Shown here in pieces: positions 19,395 through 26,102 of a stretch of DNA of 64,000 nt. The position numbers and the translations under genes were made by a program. The first letter of the stretch is position 1. Every line of letters begins with the position of its first letter. Source of the DNA: Chryseobacterium sp. SN22 (GTDB lineage Bacteria > Bacteroidota > Bacteroidia > Flavobacteriales > Weeksellaceae); contig NZ_VTSX01000006.1 in assembly GCF_008329705.1 (NCBI RefSeq), positions 62,001 to 126,000 of the forward strand. Reading direction: 5' to 3'. The notes below the pieces were generated by a model. That model was not told the DNA's origin. It worked only from the letters and a program-made list of their open reading frames with translations, and did no database searches.

Positions 19395-19958
19395 ATGAGC
19401 AACCGAATCGGAATTATTGCCGGAAGCCTGCGTAAGGCTTCACTCTCGAAAAAACTGGCCCGGGCCGTCGTTGATTTACAACCGGAAGGATTCGAATTTG
19501 AAATCCTCTCCATCGACAACCTCCCCATTTACAACCAGGATTTCGACGATTTCAACGAAGTTCCTGAGTCGTACACGGAATTCAGAACAAAGCTGAAAGA
19601 TATTGAAGGCTTCATTTTCATCACCCCGGAATACAACCGTTCCATCCCGGGTGTCTTAAAAAATGCCATAGATGTCGGATCCAGACCTGCAGGAGCAAGC
19701 GTCTGGGATAGCAAACCGGCAGCCGTTTTCAGCAGTTCGCCGGGAAACCTTTCCGCTTTCGGGGCCAACCATCACCTGAGACAGTGTTTCGTATACCTGA
19801 ATCTCCCGACCATGCAGCAGCCGGAAGTCTACATCGCCAACGTGACCGAATGGTTTGACGATAACGGAAACATCAAAAGCGAAGACAACAGGAAGTTCCT
19901 GAAATCGGCCATTGATGCGTATGCGGAGTGGTTTAAAAAAACCAAAGGAAACCAATAA
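19395..19958 (+). CDS. NADPH-dependent FMN reductase family protein
   Basis: A 187-residue flavodoxin-like protein of the FMN_red family. GIIAGSLRKASLSKKL is the FMN phosphate-binding loop, FITPEYNRSIPGVLKNAID the second flavin/NADPH motif, and SSSPGNLSAFGANHHLRQ the third. Members reduce quinones, azo compounds or chromate using NAD(P)H. Length is normal. It is followed by a terminator and marks the end of the ordinary chromosomal part of the window. Confidence 0.9.
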   Translation: MSNRIGIIAGSLRKASLSKKLARAVVDLQPEGFEFEILSIDNLPIYNQDFDDFNEVPESYTEFRTKLKDIEGFIFITPEYNRSIPGVLKNAIDVGSRPAGASVWDSKPAAVFSSSPGNLSAFGANHHLRQCFVYLNLPTMQQPEVYIANVTEWFDDNGNIKSEDNRKFLKSAIDAYAEWFKKTKGNQ

Positions 19959-20000
19959 TTGATTTTCATTTTTGCTGATCTGTAAATTCGCAGAGAATAC

Positions 20001-20030
20001 AAGGCTGCCCGGTTTTAGGTGGCCTTTTTA
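20001..20030 (+). terminator. Terminator after the FMN reductase gene
   Basis: AAGGCTGCC and GGTGGCCTT form a stem with one weak pair, followed by T5. Confidence 0.6.
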
Positions 20031-20159
20031 CGATTATTAGGATTGATTAAGTCTGGTAATCCCATGTGAAAATTCAGATGACTGTTATTCTTCGTTTAAT
20101 GAATCCTTTATTAAAAATTTTCTAAAATGCCATAAATCAACTATTCTTATTTTTCTGTT

Positions 20160-20444
20160 ATTTTAAATATTTTTTATTCTTGCTAATAGATTGGGCTGCC
20201 ATATCCCTGACATTTCTGTTTCCGGTAAATCCTGAACCTGCTATACCTTTTCCTAATGGTGATACAATTTCAATTCTTCTTTACCAATAAGCCTTGCTTG
20301 CATTTCATCTGCTTCAAGTTTCTCTCCTATCTTTTTGCCCTGTGCTAATTCGTCATTTATATGTCTCACTTCACCTGTAGCCAGTAAAACCCAAAGGTTA
20401 ACGTTTCCGTATAAAATTTAAATCCTTTGACAATAATTTTTTAA
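20160..20444 (-). pseudogene. Decayed orphan toxin cassette 4
   Basis: On the minus strand this stretch is a damaged copy of the start of orphan cassette 1 (24,820-25,090). It opens with the shared junction sequence and continues with the same GEVRHIxDELAQGKKIGEK linker and RLIGKE segment. A 4-nt deletion in the junction part (FYLYG becomes out of frame) and a 1-nt deletion after RLIGKEE break the frame. The copy stops before the AHH nuclease part, and no immunity gene follows. It is the most distal and most decayed member of the cassette series behind the eCIS effector. Confidence 0.75.
20379..20434 (-). repeat. Junction repeat R4 (decayed cassette 4)
   Basis: The same junction with a 4-nt deletion and several substitutions; the most diverged copy. 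Confidence 0.85.
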
Positions 20445-20490
20445 GCTTTTGAATAAAGCTAATACATTAAAAATTTGTTTTTCCTAAAAT

Positions 20491-20526
20491 AAAAGAGGCT
20501 GCCAAAATCTTTGCACAGCCTCTTTT
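20491..20526 (-). terminator. Terminator after immunity gene of cassette 3
   Basis: Perfect 11-bp stem AAAAGAGGCTG/CAGCCTCTTTT with a 14-nt loop and a T-run in the minus direction, just after the stop codon at 20549. Confidence 0.85.
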
Positions 20527-20548
20527 AGATTATCAAGTTAGGATTTAA

Positions 20549-21238
20549 TTATTCGATAATATTTTTGTTTTCATCAATCCAATTAACATGACGAAACCAA
20601 ACACCATCTTTTTCATTGAGTTTTATATATAATCCTGAAAGACAATCAATAAAATTCTGTGTTACAATTGGTTGATTTAACCCATCTTGAAGTAAAAAAA
20701 CATCATCATCGTGCCAGCTGTCTTTATAGACATTTCTTGTAAGTGGATCTTCAGTATCTTGTCCTCCTGTTAATTCAGGATTCACCATAGATCTTATTCC
20801 ATCTCGTGATAACATTTTTTTATTGGCTTTACACACTTCACATTCAGTAGGATCAATAATTTTGAACCATTCATCAATATCTCCTTTAGCTTTTCCAAGA
20901 ACTTCTAAATAATAAAAATTAGGTAATTCTTTTTGGTATGCTCCTTTTCCAAACTTACGGATACCTCCTCTTTGTTCAGAAAAGGCAGTTTTTATTGGAG
21001 TCAATTTATATCCCGAAATATTTTTCTCATCTAACTTTTCTTTTAAACGTTGGGAAATGAAAAACAGTGCAGATCCACTAATAATATCTTCCCCTCTCCA
21101 TCTGTCAAAAACATAAGTAATATCGGTGTACTGTGTTTTTCTTCTCTTGCAAGATTCACATATAATAACTTCTGTTTTAACTGTATTTGGGCTTAATTCT
21201 CCCATTACAGGTACTGCTAATAAAAAATTTATTTTCAT
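20549..21238 (-). CDS. Putative immunity protein of orphan cassette 3 (Imm11/DUF1629-like)
   Basis: This 229-residue protein follows the HHxIEQ toxin remnant by 17 bp on the same strand and ends at a terminator, which is the immunity position. SALFFISQRLKEKLDEKNISG followed by LTPI resembles the DUF1629/Imm11 pattern (short helix, then G-x-x-x-x-P). It also has two Cys pairs, CESCKRRK and CEVCKANK, that could bind zinc. Intact although its toxin is frameshifted, so it may still protect against kin that carry the working toxin. AT-rich like the rest of the cassette region. Function is inferred from position and weak similarity. Confidence 0.6.
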   Translation of the reverse strand: MKINFLLAVPVMGELSPNTVKTEVIICESCKRRKTQYTDITYVFDRWRGEDIISGSALFFISQRLKEKLDEKNISGYKLTPIKTAFSEQRGGIRKFGKGAYQKELPNFYYLEVLGKAKGDIDEWFKIIDPTECEVCKANKKMLSRDGIRSMVNPELTGGQDTEDPLTRNVYKDSWHDDDVFLLQDGLNQPIVTQNFIDCLSGLYIKLNEKDGVWFRHVNWIDENKNIIE

Positions 21239-21255
21239 ATATTAAATTTCGTTAT

Positions 21256-21889
21256 TTACTTGATGGCATTTTCTACAGCTGATTCTGCAGCTAAATCCAT
21301 CGGGTTATTATGTAACCACTGATCTGTAAACTCTTGCAACCCTTCTTTGGTTAATCCTTCTCCCATCTCATCAGTATATCTAAAAGAAGCTTCAAAAAAT
21401 TCATCGGTGTAACTGGCAAAATTAATAAATGAATTGACAATTTGTTTATCTGTCATTTGTAAGATGTCTTTATTTAAATCTAATAATCTATACATTGTAT
21501 CCCACATATTTCTTATTTTCGACAAATGGACAACATCATTAATAATTCCTTGCGGCACACCTTTTAATCTTCTTGCATTATTGATAAATGTTTCTGTCAT
21601 AGAACTCACAAATCCGGTTTTTTGTTGTTCAATCATGTGATGAATTACCTTACCTTTCGAAGTTTCTCCTGTAAACATCTCAAAAATCCTTTTATAATTA
21701 ATATTATCACTTCTTGAGATTAATCTCCAGTCACCTCCTGTCCACTTTTAAGATACTTTATTTCTTTACGGACTTGAACTTTTGAAATAATATCAGATGT
21801 TTCTATTTTTTCAATGTCACCACTCGCCAGTAAAACCCAAGGGTTAATACTTCCGTAAAGATAAAATTTAAATCCTTTGACAACATTTA
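21256..21889 (-). pseudogene. Orphan toxin cassette 3, HHxIEQ-type nuclease, frameshifted
   Basis: Minus strand. It starts with the shared junction (VKGFKFYLYGSINPWVLLASG), runs through a linker IEKIETSDIISKV and hits a stop near 21,733. A one-nucleotide shift near 21,740-21,755 restores a frame reading GDWRLISRSDNINYKRIFE into MFTGETSKGKVIHHMIEQQ, open from 21,678 to 21,256. VIHHMIEQ followed by FINNARRLKGVP and DVVHLSKI resembles HNH/ENDO VII-fold toxins with an HHxxEQ core, and fits a DNA/RNA nuclease. There is no start codon or promoter of its own, as expected for an orphan tip. The frameshift makes it inactive even after recombination unless repaired. Confidence 0.65.
21825..21884 (-). 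repeat. Junction repeat R3 (orphan cassette 3)
   Basis: About 60 bp copy of the same junction, placed right after the terminator of the previous immunity gene. Confidence 0.9.
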
Positions 21890-21914
21890 TTTGAGCTTAG
21901 TCAAAGCTTAAATA

Positions 21915-21946
21915 AAAAACCGAAACTCTAAAAAGTTTCGGTTTTT
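21915..21946 (-). terminator. Terminator between cassettes 2 and 3
   Basis: Perfect 13-bp stem AAAAACCGAAACT with a 6-nt loop, T-rich on the minus-strand exit. It ends the cassette 2 immunity transcript and lies about 30 bp before the cassette 3 junction. Confidence 0.85.
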
Positions 21947-21968
21947 ATTTTTATTTTCATTTTTAATT

Positions 21969-22610
21969 TTATGCTTCGATATAAAATTCATTATTTTTAT
22001 ATTCTTTAAATAATATACCGGAAATATTAGCTTCTTCAAGAGCTTTTTTAAGTGATTCTGAAACTAAAAGAGCTATATTAAAAGGAGAACGAAATAAATC
22101 AGGAGTCTCTTTTAAAAATAATTTTACTGGGCGTAAAAAAGGAGCTCTTTGTTCTTCATTATCTATCTTAACTATTTCATCGGTTTTTAAATCTTCAAAT
22201 ACAGACTGACTAAAATCAAGAATTTCATTTGCATATATCAGATGAAGAAAAAAATAATGATTTTTAACCAATTGCTGTGCCAAATTTTTGTCGGCTGCAA
22301 TCAATGAACAATTATAAAACTGAAAGTTCTTAACATAAAAATCTTCAATTAAATCCTTAAATTTTTTATCTACAAAAACTCCTATGGAAGAATGTAACAT
22401 ATGTGAACTTAATACTTCTGTAAGCTTTGCTGCTCTTTTAAAAACAAAATTTTCTAAATTGGGATTTGTTTCTGGAAAAGATCTCACAGATAGTGTCTCA
22501 AAATTGTTAGGAACTTTAAAGTATTTTTGTGGTACATCTACTTGTGGATATGTTCCAACAATTTCACTTTCCGTAGACAAGTCCATTTCATAATAAATGA
22601 CTTTTTTCAT
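21969..22610 (-). CDS. Putative immunity protein of orphan cassette 2 (Imm11/DUF1629-like)
   Basis: A 213-residue acidic protein starting 2 nt after the AHH nuclease stop codon, so translation is coupled. The C-terminal segment NIALLVSESLKKALEEANIS followed by GILF matches the DUF1629/Imm11 pattern (hydrophobic strand, helix, G-I-x-F). No membrane segment or signal. Position and pattern both point to a cytoplasmic immunity protein that binds the AHH nuclease. The pairing has not been tested. Confidence 0.65.
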   Translation of the reverse strand: MKKVIYYEMDLSTESEIVGTYPQVDVPQKYFKVPNNFETLSVRSFPETNPNLENFVFKRAAKLTEVLSSHMLHSSIGVFVDKKFKDLIEDFYVKNFQFYNCSLIAADKNLAQQLVKNHYFFLHLIYANEILDFSQSVFEDLKTDEIVKIDNEEQRAPFLRPVKLFLKETPDLFRSPFNIALLVSESLKKALEEANISGILFKEYKNNEFYIEA

Positions 22611-22612
22611 AT

Positions 22613-23473
22613 CTAATATTTTTTATAAAAACTTTTTAGTATTTCATTATATACTGTATCTGGCACTAAATTACCCATTCCTTCGCCTTGTCTAAATAAA
22701 TCATCTACTTTTATTCCTTTTTGTTTAGATAATACATCTAATTCTTTTAGCATCCTAGCAGATAATTCTTCCGTAAAATTTTTTGCCATGGATTTATTGT
22801 AATTTGGTAAATGTATAAATTCAACTCGAAATCTTTCTAGCATTTTATCAACTACACGATTATAAAAAGGGTGACTTGCATGCACGCCATCAATTAATCC
22901 TAATGATTTACTGAATTTTTTAAGATTGATACCATTTACTTTAGTATTCACTTCAAATCCTGCATCTATGGCATCTTGATAAATTTTACTTTCACCAATT
23001 GCTGAAATTGGAAGTGCATGGTGAGCTTCATCGCCAGCAGCTGTCTTAAGGTTTTTTCTAAGCTGTGCTCTGTTCTTTGCTGCATCTTTTGCTGCCTGAG
23101 AAATGTTAGGATCACCAAACCAAGCAGGATCTTTACTACCTTGATAAATCTCATTCTTTGCATTGGAAGTTGTATCTAATTCCTTAAATTTCGTTTTTAA
23201 TGCATCAACATCATCAGAAATTTCAACCAGCTCATCAACAAACTTACTAACACCTCCTTTTTCTAAAGCTTCCTTAGCACTTTTAGCTCTTTTGGAACTA
23301 TGACTTCCAACAATGAACGCTTCCTCAGTACCAACTTTTACTTTATCACCAACTTTTCCTAATTTTGGATCATCTACAAATTCTAATTTTCCACTTGCCA
23401 GTAAAACCCAAGGATTAACACTTCCGTAAAGATAAAATTTAAATCCTTTGACAACAATTTTAGAACGTAACAT
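22613..23473 (-). CDS. Orphan toxin cassette 2: AHH-family nuclease tip
   Basis: The frame begins with the shared junction (KIVVKGFKFYLYGSVNPW, then VLLASGKLEF) and ends in an AHH nuclease domain: GDEAHHALPIS (His151, His152 from the ATG at 23473), later HASHPFYNRVV. AHH proteins belong to the HNH/ENDO VII superfamily of polymorphic-toxin nucleases. The frame is also open upstream through the terminator hairpin to a TTG at 23497, encoding FAEFF. The gene has no export domain, no promoter and follows a terminator, so it is a silent C-terminal module rather than a stand-alone gene. Its immunity gene follows at 2 nt. Confidence 0.8.
   Translation of the reverse strand: MLRSKIVVKGFKFYLYGSVNPWVLLASGKLEFVDDPKLGKVGDKVKVGTEEAFIVGSHSSKRAKSAKEALEKGGVSKFVDELVEISDDVDALKTKFKELDTTSNAKNEIYQGSKDPAWFGDPNISQAAKDAAKNRAQLRKNLKTAAGDEAHHALPISAIGESKIYQDAIDAGFEVNTKVNGINLKKFSKSLGLIDGVHASHPFYNRVVDKMLERFRVEFIHLPNYNKSMAKNFTEELSARMLKELDVLSKQKGIKVDDLFRQGEGMGNLVPDTVYNEILKSFYKKY
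23396..23455 (-). repeat. Junction repeat R2 (orphan cassette 2)
   Basis: About 60 bp almost identical to R1 (25021-25080), R3 (21825-21884) and R4 (20379-20434). It encodes KGFKFYLYGSxNPWVLLASG at the point where each toxin tip starts. Confidence 0.9.
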
Positions 23474-23475
23474 AA

Positions 23476-23512
23476 AAAACTCCGCAAAAGCTGCCAACTT
23501 TTGCGGAGTTTT
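23476..23512 (-). terminator. Terminator before cassette 2, also reads as coding sequence
   Basis: Perfect 15-bp stem AAAACTCCGCAAAAG with a 7-nt loop and a T-run on the minus strand. In the frame of cassette 2 its right arm encodes FAEFF, the same residues found at the equivalent place in cassette 1. Confidence 0.85.
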
Positions 23513-23533
23513 ATAAGAATGTGAGATTAAGTT

Positions 23534-23668
23534 TTATTTGATTTCAGTAAATTTTATTCCATGGAAATTTTTACCTTCTATTATCTGCTTCATTTTTTCA
23601 TTTACTGCAATTCTTAAAGTTGGAATACGGTTCATTAGCTCATTTAGGTATTTTTTCAGCTTTCGCTA
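23534..23668 (-). pseudogene. Remnant of an Imm11-like immunity gene
   Basis: On the minus strand a frame without start codon reads LNELMNRIPTLRIAVNEKM, then IIEGKNFHGIKFTEIK and a stop. The helix followed by G-I-K-F matches the C-terminal end of the DUF1629/Imm11-like proteins in neighbouring cassettes. It is the tail of a lost immunity gene, left between the cassette 1 immunity gene and the cassette 2 terminator. An older cassette was probably deleted here. Confidence 0.5.
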
Positions 23669-23704
23669 TTCCCATTTTTAAAACTTAAATAATTAAATGT
23701 AAAT

Positions 23705-24211
23705 TTAAAAAGTAAATTTTTCGATAGGGACAAACCTAAATCCCTTTAGGTTATATGAAATTATTTTATCTTTAAGTTCTTCATCTATAAATACTCTTGA
23801 AAGATTTTTAACAGTAAAGATATCTTCATTAATATCAGTGTTAAATACCATTTTGTCTACACCTCTTATTTTCTTATCACTTAAAACAAAAAGTTCAGAT
23901 TTTTCATAATCTATACAATCAAGTTCAACATTTACTTTCATTAAATATATATTTAATGGTTCATCTGTATCTATATGGTAAACCGTTGTAGGAGTAAATA
24001 CTATATCAGGATTATTCAAGGATTTAAAGAAGTTTTTTGCTTTTTCTGACACTCCAAAACATCCTGAAATATAATCAGTGTCATTTGTGCCTTGATAATA
24101 CGTTTTGGGAGATTGCTTTTTTTGTAAAACCAATTCCAAATTCATGTCGAATTCCGAGCTAACATATTTATCTCCATTTTCAATTTCATGCTGAATTAAA
24201 AAGTATTTCAT
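23705..24211 (-). CDS. Putative immunity protein of orphan cassette 1 (Imm11/DUF1629-like)
   Basis: A 168-residue protein starting 26 bp after the AHH toxin frame. It has the DUF1629/Imm11 features: an N-terminal YFLIQHEIE strand, a central ADP-independent beta region, and the C-terminal segment LSRVFIDEELKDKIISYNLK followed by GFRFVPI. No signal or membrane segment. Position directly behind a nuclease tip makes immunity the best assignment. The three Imm11-like genes behind cassettes 1-3 are too different to be recent duplicates of each other. Confidence 0.65.
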   Translation of the reverse strand: MKYFLIQHEIENGDKYVSSEFDMNLELVLQKKQSPKTYYQGTNDTDYISGCFGVSEKAKNFFKSLNNPDIVFTPTTVYHIDTDEPLNIYLMKVNVELDCIDYEKSELFVLSDKKIRGVDKMVFNTDINEDIFTVKNLSRVFIDEELKDKIISYNLKGFRFVPIEKFTF

Positions 24212-24237
24212 AACAATGTATTTAATATTATTAATAA

Positions 24238-24945
24238 CTATCCTAGTACTTTTAAAGTATTTTTATCCGTTAAGGTTTGTAACCATTTCTTTCTTTCTTT
24301 TATCATTTTATAGAATCTTCCTTTTACTAATTCTTTGTCACTTTTGGATAAATTTTCAAATCCTTTAAAGAGGTCATTTAAATCTTCTTTTATCATGTTG
24401 TTGTAATCAGGATGTGTCTGGTGTTTTGCTCTATTCCAGAAATTAGCAGGAATTTCAGAATCTTTTAAAGTGTTTTTCGCATTTTCTACTACCTCATCAA
24501 ACTCTTTTATAGGCGGAAGCATTGTTCCATTAAATGCTTTATCTAAGTTAATTCCTAATTCGTCAAACACTTTACCAAATTGTATTTCCATTTCTTTAGG
24601 TATAATATGATGAGCCTCATATCCTTTAGACACTGCTTCCTCTGGTAACAATCCTTTTTTATTTCTGCTTTTTATTTCCTTATTAATAGCTGATTTCAAT
24701 TTGGCTAACGCACTTGTTGAAGGAGATTTTAATTGATTTTTTATTTTTTCACTTTTTTCAGCAGCTGATAACATATCGTCAGCTTCTATCTTATCTATTT
24801 TTTTAAATATTTTTTTATTTTTATCGAGAGATTGAGCTGCCATATCTCTAACTTTTCGACCTCCACTAAATCCAGAACCTCCTATGTCTTTTCCTAAAGG
24901 TGATACAATTTCAATATCTTCTTTACCAATAAGCCTTGCTTGCAT
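24238..24945 (-). CDS. Orphan toxin cassette 1: AHH-family nuclease tip
   Basis: The coordinates cover the part after the first ATG. The same frame is open upstream to a stop codon near 25,235 and includes FAEFFTQGLGKRISKGAKNL, the RFKFKGF stretch, the junction VKGFKFYLYGSVNPW and the linker GEVRHIDDELAQG. The nuclease domain carries GYEAHHIIPKEM (His112, His113 from the ATG at 24945), then NRAKHQTHPDYNNM, as in AHH/HNH ENDO VII toxins. No start codon with a leader and no promoter exist for the whole frame, so it is a silent cassette able to replace the live effector tip by recombination. It is followed by its immunity gene. Confidence 0.75.
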   Translation of the reverse strand: MQARLIGKEDIEIVSPLGKDIGGSGFSGGRKVRDMAAQSLDKNKKIFKKIDKIEADDMLSAAEKSEKIKNQLKSPSTSALAKLKSAINKEIKSRNKKGLLPEEAVSKGYEAHHIIPKEMEIQFGKVFDELGINLDKAFNGTMLPPIKEFDEVVENAKNTLKDSEIPANFWNRAKHQTHPDYNNMIKEDLNDLFKGFENLSKSDKELVKGRFYKMIKERKKWLQTLTDKNTLKVLG

Positions 24946-25020
24946 TCCATCTACTTCAAGTTTCTCTCCTATCTTTTTACCCTGTGCTAATTCGTCATCT
25001 ATATGTCTTACTTCACCACT

Positions 25021-25080
25021 CGCTAGTAAAACCCAAGGATTAACACTTCCGTAAAGATAAAATTTAAATCCTTTGACAAT
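25021..25080 (-). repeat. Junction repeat R1 (orphan cassette 1)
   Basis: This is the longest copy of the junction: homology to the full-length effector continues upstream to about 25,190, including GAKNLDELGENLAKRFKFKGF, identical in protein to the effector at about 26,680-26,745. It gives the longest tract for recombination with the live gene. Confidence 0.9.
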
Positions 25081-25181
25081 AATTTTAAATCCTTTAAATT
25101 TAAATCGTTTCGCTAAGTTTTCACCTAATTCATCTAAATTTTTAGCACCTTTAGAGATTCGTTTACCTAAGCCTTGAGTAA

Positions 25182-25217
25182 AAAACTCCGCAAAAGTTTT
25201 AAGCTCTGCGGAGTTTT
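25182..25217 (-). terminator. Terminator after the live effector's immunity gene
   Basis: Stem AAAACTCCGCA/TGCGGAGTTTT with a 14-nt loop, T-rich on the minus-strand exit. It ends the effector-immunity transcript. In the frame of cassette 1 one arm encodes the FAEFF residues, exactly as in the 23476-23512 terminator. Confidence 0.8.
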
Positions 25218-25294
25218 GTTGATAATCCTTTTATTAAAGGAGATTAATTTCAATAAGCATTAATTTTTTTACAATCGTTTGTATAAAATTTTGC

Positions 25295-26101
25295 TCATTC
25301 TATTTTCAAAATTTCTAATGCTTCATCTAAGCTAAAAAACAGTTTAGAATTTTTTATAAAACCATAGGTAGTATCTGTATCCTCATTGATTATATAGCTT
25401 AATTTAGCTGGATTACTATCAAAGTCTTGATAACTAGGTATAAAATCCTGTAAGTATTTATCTAAATATTGATATTTAAAATCTGTAATATCAATGATAA
25501 CATGTCTCACCTGTGAAAATTTTAAAAATTTATTTAGAGTGGAATAAAACCTTTTTGTTTCCAATATATCGTCATCAATATCATTAGTAAATCCAGGATA
25601 TTCTCCTGTTATTTTAAAGTAGCCCAACTTATTTGTTTTGTCGTGCTTCATTTCAAAGGAAAAAAAATGAATATGATTTAGTGCTTCAATAAATTTAGGT
25701 TTATTATACTTATCATCATATATTCTTATTTTTCCATCAAAATATTTTTTTCTCATTAAAGAAGAGCAATAATTTATAGCATCTAATTCTGTATCAAAAA
25801 CATTTTTTTCTTCAATTACAAAATTTCCTTTTATAAAAATAAATGTATCTTCATAGATATAATTTAGCTTAAAAGGATGACTTGTATTATTTTGTAAGTT
25901 AGAAAAGTCTACGATTCTATAGTAAGAATCATCATGAAATTCATCGTTAAAATAAAATTTAAGTAGTTCTAATTCTTTGTCTAAATCTATTTTTCCTACA
26001 ACTGTAATTATAGGGACGAAACTATCACTTTTAGTGAGTTTCCAATAAACTGTATTAATTGTAAAGTTTACTTTCGGTGTTGTATATGTTTCTAATTTCA
26101 T
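25295..26101 (-). CDS. Putative immunity protein for the effector tip
   Basis: A 268-residue cytoplasmic protein whose ATG lies 1 nt after the effector stop codon, giving tight translational coupling, and which is followed by a terminator. I do not recognise the family. It is AT-rich, acidic and aromatic-rich, and may contain two similar halves: KVNFTINTVYWKLTKSD near the start, and YYRIVDFSNLQ versus VRHVIIDITDFKYQY, a STAS/SpoIIAA-like strand-turn pattern. Position makes it the candidate immunity protein for the nucleotidyltransferase-like toxin tip. Confidence 0.6.
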   Translation of the reverse strand: MKLETYTTPKVNFTINTVYWKLTKSDSFVPIITVVGKIDLDKELELLKFYFNDEFHDDSYYRIVDFSNLQNNTSHPFKLNYIYEDTFIFIKGNFVIEEKNVFDTELDAINYCSSLMRKKYFDGKIRIYDDKYNKPKFIEALNHIHFFSFEMKHDKTNKLGYFKITGEYPGFTNDIDDDILETKRFYSTLNKFLKFSQVRHVIIDITDFKYQYLDKYLQDFIPSYQDFDSNPAKLSYIINEDTDTTYGFIKNSKLFFSLDEALEILKIE

Positions 26102-26102
26102 A

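Noticed and set aside
20160..20444. Reading cassette 4 as a live toxin
   Set aside because: Two deletions break the frame and the nuclease part and immunity gene are missing.
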